DNA of 64,000 nucleotides, from the NCBI GenBank assembly GCA_963833955.1, contig CAWHZY010000008.1, forward strand, positions 186,001 to 250,000, written 5' to 3'. Below the pieces are notes generated by a model that was not told where the DNA came from, did no database searches, and worked only from the letters and a program-made list of their open reading frames with translations. Of the stretch, positions 25,550 through 33,581 are shown piece after piece; position 1 is the stretch's first letter, and the number at the start of each line of letters is the position of its first letter. Position numbers and translations under genes: made by a program. This DNA comes from Roseiarcus sp963833955. Lineage in GTDB: Bacteria > Pseudomonadota > Alphaproteobacteria > Rhizobiales > Beijerinckiaceae.

Positions 25550-26169
25550 TTAGAGCGTCCCGTCGGGGAAGACCGCCTTCAATTCCGCAATCGTCGGCTG
25601 ACGCGCCGGCGGCGCGTCGTCTGGTGATCGATACTTGAGCGCGGCGGCTACGAGCCAGTGAGCGGGCGGGTTGCGCCGCCATTCGGCCCGCAATGCGAGA
25701 AACCGCGGCATAGTCAATTGGTCGAGTGCTTCGTCCCAGCTCCAGCCGGTGTTTGAGACGACCTGAGCGATCAGGGCGTCGAAATCGACTTTCCCACGCT
25801 TTGCGACGCCTCCTGCGTCGCATGAGCAGGCAGCGCTTGATCCTCAACTCTGCCGGGCCGAAGCCCAGCCGCTCTTGCGACTGACGGGAACGCTTGGATC
25901 AGTTCGCCGACCGAAAACGGAAGGTCGAGGAAATTCGCCAAGGATAGCTCAGGCTCGACGAAAGCGAGCGCTCGCCAAGTCGCTTCGGCAAGGCGATCGA
26001 GCTGGGCTTCACTGAGACGGGCGACGGATTCGGCCGACATCGACGAGCCGCCAGCGGCGAGATAGACGTCAAACAGCGCTGGTTGAATTGCCTTGATTGC
26101 GCGGAATGGAAGATGCGGAACCGACCACGTCTTTCCGCCGAGCGATATGGCGAAGGGCTCCTCGCTCAC
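25550..26169 (-). CDS. Predicted tail-chaperone fusion made by -1 frameshifting
   Basis: The frame after the slippery site at 25789-25795 continues in the -1 frame without its own start codon and ends with TAA at 25552-25550. It encodes VDFDALIAQVVSNTGWSW, ALDQLTMPRFLALRAEWRR and ends AELKAVFPDGTL, like the gp10.1-type short proteins of GTA clusters. Read through the shift, chaperone and extension form one protein of about 205 residues, the equivalent of lambda gpGT. The lack of any start codon near the shift point and the exact frame relation support this over a separate gene. Confidence 0.65.
25771..26169 (-). CDS. Tail assembly chaperone (lambda gpG-like, GTA gp10-like)
   Basis: A 132-residue protein starting with GTG at 26169, overlapping the tail-tube stop (GTGA). 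Segments ISLGGKTWSVPHLPFRAIKA near the N-terminus and DRLAEATWRALAFVEPE in the middle fit the GTA gp10/tail-chaperone family, which sits between tail tube and tape measure. Such proteins coat the tape measure during tail assembly. Its last codons overlap the slippery heptamer, so most ribosomes should end here and a minority should continue into the extension. Confidence 0.75.
   Translation of the reverse strand: MSEEPFAISLGGKTWSVPHLPFRAIKAIQPALFDVYLAAGGSSMSAESVARLSEAQLDRLAEATWRALAFVEPELSLANFLDLPFSVGELIQAFPSVARAAGLRPGRVEDQALPAHATQEASQSVGKSISTP
25789..25795 (-). other. Slippery heptamer GGGAAAG for -1 frameshifting
   Basis: In the chaperone frame the codons read GTG GGA AAG, so the heptamer is G GGA AAG, the same sequence and phase used by phage lambda between genes G and T. 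A -1 slip gives GGG AAA GTC GAT, exactly the frame of the downstream extension. I did not find a clear downstream stimulatory stem-loop by eye. Confidence 0.75.
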
Positions 26170-26927
26170 GCCGCGTCTCCGAAGTTGAAGGTCATCACCT
26201 GACCGGCTGCGTTGGCGAACGCCTGGAACTCAAAGTCCGGTTTGGCGAAGTCCTCGATATTGGTGTCGAACGAGAACTTGCTGGCGACGCACTGGTTAAG
26301 CGTCACCGAGAACTGCGCGTTCGTCGTCGGGTCGGTCGAGAACAGCGTCGCCGAGAAGGTTGACGTCGGCCCGATCAGCGGGTTGCCGATCGCAAGATTC
26401 TGGGTCGTTGTCGCTACGCCGCTCGAGGCGGCGTAGGTGTAGGAGATCAGGACCTTGAGGCCCTGGTCGGCTGTATAGAATGTGTACACGCCAGTCGTAG
26501 GGTTGAATGTGTACTGTCCCGCGGCGCTCAGCGTCGCAACATTGATCAGCGGTAGTCCGGTCGACGCATAGACGACGCCCTGGTCTGCGACGAAGTGAGA
26601 ACCGTTCGCGGTAGTGACCGTAAACGGAGTGCTGGAGGGGATAGTTTGGGCCTCAGCGAACGATGAGATCGTCGAGCCGAGCGCCGGCACTTGATTATAG
26701 AACAGCCGGCCCAGGGCTTGCCCGCTGAACCGCGCCAAGGTCGCCTTGCACGTCACCTTGCGGGTGCCAGATCCGACGGCCACCGGGAACGCATACTGGC
26801 CATAGAGTTCCTTGACGCTGACCGACGTGTCGACGCTAACCTTCTGAACCAGCCCGAAGTTGATCGGGGTCGGATTGGGAACGTTCAATTGCGTGCCGAT
26901 CAGCACGCCCGAGCCGAATACGAACAT
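26166..26927 (-). CDS. Major tail tube protein
   Basis: A 253-residue protein, started at ATG 26927 (FGSGVLIGTQLNVPNPTPIN) rather than the longer upstream frame. It has a GGAG ribosome site nine bases before. The beta-rich sequence, SVDTSVSVKELYGQYAFPVA near residue 33, and the end FEFQAFANAAGQVMTFNFGD fit the tail tube subunits of siphophages. A middle Ig-like insertion (about residues 110-170, ATLSAAGQYTFNPTTGVYTF) is similar in style to domains in the connector and tip proteins of this phage. It polymerises into the tube that carries DNA. Confidence 0.75.
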   Translation of the reverse strand: MFVFGSGVLIGTQLNVPNPTPINFGLVQKVSVDTSVSVKELYGQYAFPVAVGSGTRKVTCKATLARFSGQALGRLFYNQVPALGSTISSFAEAQTIPSSTPFTVTTANGSHFVADQGVVYASTGLPLINVATLSAAGQYTFNPTTGVYTFYTADQGLKVLISYTYAASSGVATTTQNLAIGNPLIGPTSTFSATLFSTDPTTNAQFSVTLNQCVASKFSFDTNIEDFAKPDFEFQAFANAAGQVMTFNFGDAA

Positions 26928-27030
26928 GAGGACGAACTCCGTTATGGGTCGGTGTGAGAATCGCGCCGCTGCTGTCAGCAAGGCGCAGCGCGTGTCCAAG
27001 GAAGGTCAGCGCGAGAGGAACGAAACGTCT

Positions 27031-27465
27031 TCACGGTCCAATCAGCCGGACCGCGACCACCGCGAGCCCGTCGCCGTCGAGGTCGCCGGTGTCTCGCACC
27101 GGCACGCCCGTAATCTTGCAGTCATACACCGCGCCGCCGAGGGTTTGGCGGCCGAGGCCGATGTTGGAGTCCGCTGGCGCAAGCGCCGCGTCGATCGCGT
27201 CGAGAGCATTGTTGATCGCGATCGCGCCTGGCGTCGTCGGGTCACGCGCGTCAAAATAGAGGAAGAGCTTGGCTTCAAGCGTTCGCTTCGGCGTCGCGGG
27301 CGACGCCCATTGATAGGTTTCTGGTCCGGACTCGAGCTGGAATAACGCCGGCCGCAGAGCGGCTGGAACTTCGCTCCACAGCTTCATCCGCCGCGACGCG
27401 AGGCCCCACGGATAAGCGGAGGATACCGTGGCGAACAGTGCGGAGAAAGCCGCTTCGCGGGTCAT
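27031..27465 (-). CDS. DUF3168 tail completion/terminator protein (GTA gp8-like)
   Basis: A 144-residue DUF3168-type protein. The start at 27465 overlaps the upstream stop (ATGA) and follows GGGAG, so I reject the slightly longer frame. The sequence has the family pattern: N-terminal FSALFATVSSAYPWGLASRR, central AKLFLYFDARDPTTPGAIAI, and a C-terminal GDGLAVVAVRLIGP strand. The tail terminator caps the tube before joining to the head. Confidence 0.75.
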   Translation of the reverse strand: MTREAAFSALFATVSSAYPWGLASRRMKLWSEVPAALRPALFQLESGPETYQWASPATPKRTLEAKLFLYFDARDPTTPGAIAINNALDAIDAALAPADSNIGLGRQTLGGAVYDCKITGVPVRDTGDLDGDGLAVVAVRLIGP

Positions 27466-27947
27466 GCGCTCTCCCATGCATCGGCCGCGGCGCCGGCGAG
27501 CGCCGCCAAGATTTCGTCTTTCATGTCCTCGAGCGACGAGCGCAAATAGGATCGCTCCGGGATCACCGAGCCAGGATGCTCGATCCGGCGCGCGAAATGC
27601 AGGCCATCGCCGGCGACAAAAGCGAGCACGTCGCCCTTGACGGGCAGGATCTCGTGCGCGCTCGTCTTGCCGCCGTACTCCTGAATCGCCGCATATTTCA
27701 CGTCGCCTTCGGAGCCGACCGAAGCCAGGACGCCGTCCGCGTCGGCAGTCACGGAGGCCGCGATCGAGTTGCGGAGCGCGCCTGAGCTTGTATTCAACAC
27801 GGCGCCGGAAAGCTTGTTTCTGACCAGATCGGTCAGCGCCGTTGCGAGTTCGGTCGCCTTAGCGCCGAGCGCGGCTTGCAATGCCGCCGGATAGGCGTCA
27901 AACCGCGCGCTTGTTTCTTCGAGACCCCGGACCTCGAGCGCGGACAT
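27462..27947 (-). CDS. HK97 gp10-like head-tail joining protein
   Basis: A 161-residue protein with features of HK97-gp10_like family members: central GSEGDVKYAAIQEYGGKTSA (about residue 78) and the late IPERSYLRSSLEDMKDEILA. The start overlaps the connector stop by one base (TGATG). These proteins act as a stopper or tail-completion factor between head and tail. Confidence 0.78.
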   Translation of the reverse strand: MSALEVRGLEETSARFDAYPAALQAALGAKATELATALTDLVRNKLSGAVLNTSSGALRNSIAASVTADADGVLASVGSEGDVKYAAIQEYGGKTSAHEILPVKGDVLAFVAGDGLHFARRIEHPGSVIPERSYLRSSLEDMKDEILAALAGAAADAWESA

Positions 27948-28768
27948 CAGAGGATGACCCGCTTATAGGGTAGCAGCATCGCCTGGATCGGCGCCGACAT
28001 TGCGCTCGTGTCGTAAGAGATCGTTTCCTGACCGCCGATCGACTTCGATTTCAGCCCTATGCGCTCGGCCGCGCGAAAACGCTCAGCCGCCAATTCCAGG
28101 GCCGCCTGTGCGATGTCCTGCGGCACATAGCCATAAGACAAGGAAACCGATTGCCCGGCGTCGGCCGCGGAGAACGAGTAGACGCCGGTGCTGACCGAAT
28201 ATTGGCCGGCGGCAGGCGAGGCGGGAACCGCCGTCAGCGGCGCGCCGGTCGTAGCGTAAGTCACGCCGAGATCTGATCCCCAGGGTCCATAAGGCGTAAA
28301 CGCGGAGAGCTGGAGGGGAGCGGCGGCGGGAACGGCTTGCGCCTCGTTTTGAATCGCATAACCGGCGTTGTAGGATACAATGAGACTTTGCCGTCCCGAT
28401 CGGTACTGATGGCCGAATAAGTCGAGCGCCTGGGGCCGGCCGGGCGGAATCCCATCGCCGGGCTCAAGAGCATAACCGACGGACGCCTCCAGGTCGGCAT
28501 TCTCGTCACGAGGAACGGCAATCCCGCGCCACGTCACTGACGTCACCTGCAGCACAGGCCAGTGTCTCAGGGTGACGCGGCTTGTCTCGAGATCAATCGT
28601 CTCGGCATAGGAGAACGGCAGCAGGCTGGGGCGGCTCAGCGCTGCGTAGATCGAACGGCTTGCCGCCGTGACGAGCGCGCTGAGCGTCGCGTCGCTCGAG
28701 CCTGGCGCGGACGGTAATCCGAGCCAGGCCTTCAAGGCAGCGAGATTGGTCAGATCGAAGGGCGACAT
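27947..28768 (-). CDS. Head-tail connector protein (gp6-like)
   Basis: A 273-residue gp6-type adaptor. I use ATG 28768 (SPFDLTNLAALKAWLGLPS), which is the normal beginning of the family, not an upstream TTG. The N-terminal helical part LKAWLG...SDATLSALVTAASRS and the C-terminal QAALELAAERFRAAERIGLK with ALLPYKRVIL-like ending (MLLPYKRVIL) are typical. An extra beta-rich insertion (about residues 155-220, GAPLTAVPASPAAGQYSVST) makes it longer than most. It forms the ring under the portal. Confidence 0.8.
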   Translation of the reverse strand: MSPFDLTNLAALKAWLGLPSAPGSSDATLSALVTAASRSIYAALSRPSLLPFSYAETIDLETSRVTLRHWPVLQVTSVTWRGIAVPRDENADLEASVGYALEPGDGIPPGRPQALDLFGHQYRSGRQSLIVSYNAGYAIQNEAQAVPAAAPLQLSAFTPYGPWGSDLGVTYATTGAPLTAVPASPAAGQYSVSTGVYSFSAADAGQSVSLSYGYVPQDIAQAALELAAERFRAAERIGLKSKSIGGQETISYDTSAMSAPIQAMLLPYKRVIL

Positions 28769-28850
28769 GCAACGCTCGCGATAACGGGCCAAAATCGAAA
28801 CGACCGCGCGGGCGCCTCTGCCTTGCGGCGACGCGCCACGCGGCCGAGCG

Positions 28851-30330
28851 TCAGCCGTTGCCGATGTTAGTGAGGATGCCGATGCCGAATGAGGCGTATA
28901 TGGCCAACACCTCTTCGGTGTAGACGCCGAACTCGCGGCGACGGGTGCGGACTGGCCAATCGACGCGATAATAGTCGCGACGCGTCAGGACCTCCGCGAC
29001 GTTGGGCGTCTCGTTCGATTGATACCATGCCGGCAGCCGTTCACAGTAGGCCAGGATGGTGCCGGGCGGCAGATCCGGATGAACCGGCATCGGGATCTCG
29101 ACGCCAGTGAACGGATTGTAGTACCAGCGTACGACGCCGGAGGCAGTGAATTCGTAAGGCGCCGACTGAGAGGCGTCGACATTGTAGCGAACGAGCGGGC
29201 CGGACGCGTTTGTCAGGCACTTCGCCGTGATGTTCTTCTGCTCTTGCGCGTTGACGTAGATCACAGTCGGCGAAAGCCGATAGCTGTTCCACATCTGCAG
29301 CAGCATATTGTCGATCTCAGCGATCGAGCCTCGGCCCGAGGGCGTGAGAGGCGTGCCGGTCCCCGCGACGCCAGACGGCAATGCCTGCACGAACGAGCTC
29401 GTCGACGGGTTAAATCCGTCCGTCAGCAATCCGTCGAACGCCAGCCCCGGGTTGCGAGAATTGTCAGCAGTGACGGCGGTCGCCGGCTGCTGGCCGGAAG
29501 TAATGAGTGGCGCGCTAAAAGCGACGCTATTGATCGTGGTGATCGCTTGCAGCGTCTCCGAGCCGGCAGCCCCAACATACCATGCATAAGCGACGGCCCC
29601 ATTGACGACCGGGACAGTCGCAAACAGCGTTTGACCGACGTCGACACGGCCTGGGTGACGTTGTTGCTGCGCAGCGAGGAGCCGCCGCTCAGTGTGTAGG
29701 TGTTGCCGTCATTGCCGGTGATGGTCATTGTGGTCGCGACGCCGCCGGCAAGACGTCGAGTTGCGATAGCCTTCGAACGTCAGCGCGACAACAATGACTG
29801 AATAGGTCGCAGCCGGCAGGGTTCGCACCCGTGCCCGAGGCGCTGAGCGTCGGTGTGCCGGGCTTACCGAGCGCAAGCGACGTGTTGCCGCCAAGCAGCG
29901 CCGTTTCCTCCTTGCGCATCGTTTTCTGAAGGATTCGCAGAGTCGCTGTGGCGTTGACGTCTTCGAAGCCCTGCGCGGCCGCTTCGGCTTCAAAGGTCAC
30001 CGTATCTTCTTCGCCGAGCGTCACGTAAGGGAGGGTGATGGAGATGGCCGAATAAGACATGCTCGCGGAACGCTGGCCTTCCGGAACCCAGCCCATCGCG
30101 TCGAAGCCCGAACCCGTCGTGCCGAAGATTGAGCGCCAGTGAGCCGCATCGCCTGGATTCAGCCGTGCGACGCGGGGAACTGAATTTCTCAACGGCGTGA
30201 TCGTCGGGTACAGGTTCTTCGCCGGCGCCTGCAGGTCGTACGCAGTCAGGCCTGTCGAGATCGTAACGTTCTTAGCGAGCGAGTCTTTCATCAGACCCAG
30301 CGTCTCCTGGGTCGTCAGCGCGATGTTCAT
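28851..30330 (-). CDS. Major capsid protein, interrupted by three frameshifts
   Basis: The product would be about 490 residues, starting MNIALTTQETLGLMKDSLAK. It fits the HK97-fold capsids of this phage type by position (after protease, before connector) and by segments such as RSIFGTTGSGFDAMGWVPEG and the C-terminal half with WYYNPFTGVEIPMPVHPDLP. The frame changes near 29815, near 29755 and near 29645, each by one base, and the translated sequence continues sensibly across each break (GANPA to ATYSVIVVALTFEG; GYRNST to LAGGVATTMTITG; VTQA to VDVGQTLFATVP). Three separate indels in one gene suggest either prophage decay or poor sequence quality here. Confidence 0.75.
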
Positions 30331-30541
30331 ATGATCGGTCCTTTGGCGCGGATAGGGGTTAACTGGATAAGTGGCGGTAGATGGCGGACGCGATCGCCGC
30401 GACCGATGGGGACTGTTGTGGGGAACCCAGGATCTCGAGCCTTCGAGGGCGTCCGATCGTGCTGAATCGCCGCAAGGCGGTGGGCCGAAAAACGGGACCG
30501 TCACGCGATGGGCCGGCGTGTCGCTGCCCTTGATGTCGCGA

Positions 30542-30925
30542 TCACTCGCCAAACTTCCGGTTGCGGAGATTGGCGTTCCCGACATTCACACGCCGCTTGT
30601 CAATCTCTTGCTCTGGCGCGAGCGCTGTTGCTTTCTTGAAGTAGGGGAGCAGCGCGTTCTCGACGGCGAGAATATCGACGCCCGCGGCGAAGGCATTGGT
30701 CGGTGTGCCGGCGGCGCAAACCGTCTGCGCCTGGGCATAAGCATTCTTGGCGTCGGCATTCATCGTCGCGGAGGCTGGACCGAGCGCTGGCAGCGCGTTG
30801 CACACGTCGTTGTAAGCTGCGGTGATCGCGGCCGATGCGGTGGGCGTGAACTGTCCGGCGGAGGTGCACCCGGCGAGCGCGCCGCAGATAGCTACGATCG
30901 CGAAGCCGAGCTTGAAGGGAGTCAT
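30542..30925 (-). CDS. Small lipoprotein inside the head module
   Basis: A 127-residue protein with a lipoprotein signal: hydrophobic MTPFKLGFAIVAICGAL then the lipobox LAGC, cysteine at about residue 20. The mature part is Ala-rich with one pair of cysteines (NDVCNALPALG and AQTVCAAGTP). It sits between protease and capsid, where phages often place a decoration or scaffold gene, and it is preceded by a terminator-like hairpin, so it may have its own promoter. It could alter the host envelope, for example by superinfection exclusion, but that is inference. Confidence 0.65.
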   Translation of the reverse strand: MTPFKLGFAIVAICGALAGCTSAGQFTPTASAAITAAYNDVCNALPALGPASATMNADAKNAYAQAQTVCAAGTPTNAFAAGVDILAVENALLPYFKKATALAPEQEIDKRRVNVGNANLRNRKFGE

Positions 30926-30971
30926 TCGAAGTTTCCTTTGTGAGCGGCGGGATCTGGACTAGGGCCACATC

Positions 30972-30991
30972 AAAAACCCGCGTTGCGCGGG
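30972..30991 (-). terminator. Rho-independent terminator after the protease gene
   Basis: On the minus strand, a CCCGCG/CGCGGG stem with a three-base CAA loop is followed by TTTTTG. It lies downstream of the protease gene and upstream of the lipoprotein gene, so it separates transcription of these two. Confidence 0.6.
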
Positions 30992-31082
30992 CATGCGAAA
31001 TCCGCGGCGGCCGAAGCTTCGAGCGGTTGACCGATCGCCGCCGTTAGCGAGGCGATGGCCCGCTCAGCTTCGACCGCCGCCT

Positions 31083-31139
31083 CGCTGACGCCGCGGCGTC
31101 AGCGATTCCGTCGGGCCGCGACTGCAGGAGCAGTCGCGG
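31083..31139. repeat. Two strong adjacent hairpins in a non-coding gap
   Basis: The 274-base gap 30926-31199 has no gene. Positions 31083-31104 form a perfect 11-base inverted repeat (half CGCTGACGCCG). Positions 31116-31139 form a 10-base perfect stem (CCGCGACTGC) with a four-base loop. Neither has a T-run, so they are not classical terminators; they may stabilise mRNA ends or be packaging or regulatory structures. Confidence 0.6.
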
Positions 31140-31199
31140 AGCGTCAGGATTTCAACTTGGACGATTGGTCGCTCAGGCTGGCCAGACGGCCGCGGCGGT

Positions 31200-32345
31200 T
31201 CAGAAGCGCGGCGGCGCGGGATTGGCGAGGCTAAGCTTGGTGAGCGCGATCGCGCGCTCATGAGCTGGCAGCGACGCCAAGCGCCGAACGGCGTCGTCGG
31301 CGCTGACCAGGGTTCCATCGGCGCCGTCGGCCGACTTGGCTATCGAGCGCAGCGCAGCCTTGGCTGGCAGTGGCTGGGCTTCCAGCGCCGCGATACGCTT
31401 CGTCATCGCCGCGAACGCTGGCGTCAGATCGTCGAGCGCCTTGCGCAGGCGAGCGTTTTCCGCCGTCGCGCGGTCGAGCTTCAAAGCGGCGTAGGTAAGG
31501 GCCTTAGCCAACGCATCGGGGGCCTGCGCCGTCCCCGGCGAATTGGAGACAACGGCCGCTTTATCGGCCGTTTCCATCCAGTCGTCGGGCAGGGCGCTCT
31601 CAGCGCCGATTGCCTTGGCGCGCGCAATGATGTGCGCTTTCACGTCCGCTTTCTTGCCGCTTCGGTAGTAGTCCCTCAAGGCATTCTCGAGATCTTTAGC
31701 GGAGCGGATCGGATAGGAGCCGTCGGGCAACGCGACGTCCTCTTCGGCGTCTTTCTCACGCTCCCCGGTCGACAGCTCGCCCTTGTCAGCGGCGCAATCG
31801 TCATCATCCATGTTCTCGTCGACGGCCGTATCGATCGCCTCGGCGTGCGACGCGAAAGCGCGCTTTTCGATCATCCCGCCCTTGACCACATCGAACGTCG
31901 CGTCGGGCACGCAAGGCAGATCGACGAGCGAGATCTCATGCGGCTCGGCGGTGTAGCGGGTGAGTCCGCTCTCAGGGTCGGCCCATCGCTTCACATAGCG
32001 CCCGCCCTGGCTGAACCCGGTATAGACGCCCTCCTGAACCTTTCGCCATTCGTCGTCGTCGACCACTTTGGCGCACACGGTGATGCGCTTCGCCTTGTCA
32101 TCGAAGGCGATGTCGGTCAGCTTCCCGGCGGCGATCGGCGTATGCATGACGCGAACGGCGCCGAGCGATTTGCCGCCGCTTGCCGCGGCCGCCTCCGCAG
32201 ACCACTTCTCGAAATAGGGCTTGCTCGAGGCGTAGTCGAAAATTTCACCCGAGCGATCGGGCGTCTCCGCCGTCGCGACCCCGGTGACGAGGCGCCGGTC
32301 GACGTCGATCTTGGCGAGTGGCAGGAACAAGTCGAGAGCGGACAT
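31200..32345 (-). CDS. Prohead maturation protease (S78/XkdF-like)
   Basis: A 381-residue protein started at ATG 32345 (SALDLFLPLAKIDVDRRLVT), preceded by a GGAG site. The first 180 residues look like phage prohead serine proteases: AVRVMHTPIAAGKLTDIAFD holds the expected histidine (about residue 68), EGVYTGFSQGGRYVKRW the expected serine (about residue 110), and EPHEISLVDLPCVPDATFD closes the domain. The C-terminal half has an acidic stretch (MDDDDCAADK), a segment resembling DYYRSGKKADVKAHIIARAK, and a coiled coil (about residues 275-320) that could serve as scaffold. Proteases of this fold cleave the capsid N-terminus or scaffold during maturation. Confidence 0.75.
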   Translation of the reverse strand: MSALDLFLPLAKIDVDRRLVTGVATAETPDRSGEIFDYASSKPYFEKWSAEAAAASGGKSLGAVRVMHTPIAAGKLTDIAFDDKAKRITVCAKVVDDDEWRKVQEGVYTGFSQGGRYVKRWADPESGLTRYTAEPHEISLVDLPCVPDATFDVVKGGMIEKRAFASHAEAIDTAVDENMDDDDCAADKGELSTGEREKDAEEDVALPDGSYPIRSAKDLENALRDYYRSGKKADVKAHIIARAKAIGAESALPDDWMETADKAAVVSNSPGTAQAPDALAKALTYAALKLDRATAENARLRKALDDLTPAFAAMTKRIAALEAQPLPAKAALRSIAKSADGADGTLVSADDAVRRLASLPAHERAIALTKLSLANPAPPRF

Positions 32346-32592
32346 GCAGGCTCCGGAGGAAGCAAGCGAAATCACGCCCAGTGACCGGGCGTGCAACGAA
32401 GGAATTTCTGAAAGGTCAGGGAAGAGCAGGGCCTCATCGCCGCCGCCATTTCTCCCACTGTAGATGACTATGCCACGACCGGCGTAAGCGGTCAAGGAAA
32501 TGTTCTCTTTTTGTTCTAGACGCGGAAACGCTGGGCTTTGCGTTTGCACGGGGTGGCGCATCTGGGACGCACAGGATCTGTGAGGCCAGCCA

Positions 32593-33070
32593 CCGGCCCC
32601 TTCCCGCCCGCCGTCGGTCCCAGTCCCAGATCCGCCCGCGCCTCCTCGCGCGTCTTGATGCCGGCGCCCACGAGAATCTGCAGCGTCTGCGCCTGCTCGA
32701 GCGGATCGACCGCGTCGTCGCCGACCCACACGAACTCAAGCCCGGGCTCGTTCATGCAGTCCTGGATCACATGGTCGAGCGCGTTCTTCACCCATGCCTT
32801 GAGCGGCGCCAGCCCTTCCTGCGTCGCCTGCTGGCGCAAGGTCTCGCTGGTCGCCCGGTTGACCTGGCTGATGAACGGCGAAACGGGCACTGAGAAGGCG
32901 TAGCAGATGATGCGCGCCAGCCACTCGTCGTACAGGTCCTTGAGCGGCGGCTGGCGGGCCTCGATCAGCTTGAAGTCGGCCGGCATGAACTTAGTCTGGC
33001 GCCTGCGCGCCAGGTTGCCGCTCATCAGCGCGTCGAAATAGTCCTGGAACGAGCGGATCTGGTCGGCCGT
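32593..33070 (-). repeat. Portal repeat copy B
   Basis: About 478 bases nearly identical to 34680-35153 of the intact portal gene, ending where the C-terminal codons diverge just after GKGPVA. The copy has scattered substitutions, such as VPVSPFISQVNR in place of VPASAFVTQVNR. Confidence 0.85.
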
Positions 33071-33577
33071 CGCCCGGTTGACCTGGTCACGAACGCGGAA
33101 GCCGGGACCGAGAAGGCGTAGCAGATGATGCGCGCGAGCCACTCGTCGTACTGGTCCTTGAGCGGCGGCTGGCGGGCCTCGATCAGCTTGAAGTCGGCGG
33201 GCATGAACTTGGTCTGGCGCCGGCGCGCGAGGTTGCCGCTCATCAGGGCGTCGAAATAATCCTGGAACGAGCGGATCTGGTCGGCCGTCCATTCCTTGGG
33301 CAAAGTGGCGAAGGCGTCCGGCGAGGAGCCGGCGCGGTAATAATCGAGGGTCGAGGCGTCGCGCCTCAGCGCGATGTTGACGGTGAGCGCGATCTGCTCG
33401 ACCGGGCTCATGCCGTAGAGCCGATGCGCGCGCATTGCGCGGCAGATAGAGCAGTTCCTCGGCCGAGAAATCGGCGGCGGGGATGCCCTTGAGGATCTGC
33501 TGGTAGGCGGGGTCGGGCGGCTCGGGCGCGCGCCCGTCCTCGCCGATCAAGCGGCTTGATCGTAGACCCATCGATGA
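33071..33577 (-). repeat. Portal repeat copy A
   Basis: About 507 bases nearly identical to about 34933-35442 of the intact portal gene. Similarity stops at CCCATCGATGA (33567-33577 against 35432-35442), five bases from the stop codon of the immunity-like gene (33584-33582). Confidence 0.85.
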
Positions 33578-33581
33578 CCCG

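Larger units (their letters stand above)
32516..33577 (-). pseudogene. Displaced portal remnants: two partial copies in tandem
   Basis: This stretch reads as portal protein twice. Copy A (33577 to about 33071) repeats portal residues about 169-338, starting at DGSTIKPLIGEDGRAPE-like sequence, but has one-base indels (for example AAGCCGCTTG against AAGCCCTTG near 33553) so the frame breaks. It joins at VNRAT directly to copy B (about 33070-32593), which repeats residues about 265-425 from ADQIRSFQDYFDALMSG. Copy B ends not in the toxin tail but in a different C-terminus (GPVAGLTDPVRPRCATP, ending QRFRV at 32516). I read it as the old portal 3' end left behind after a cassette insertion. It has no usable start. 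Confidence 0.8.

Noticed and set aside
31260..32384. 374-codon plus-strand frame opposite the protease gene
   Set aside because: Antisense shadow in GC-rich DNA; the minus-strand product fits its operon position and family.
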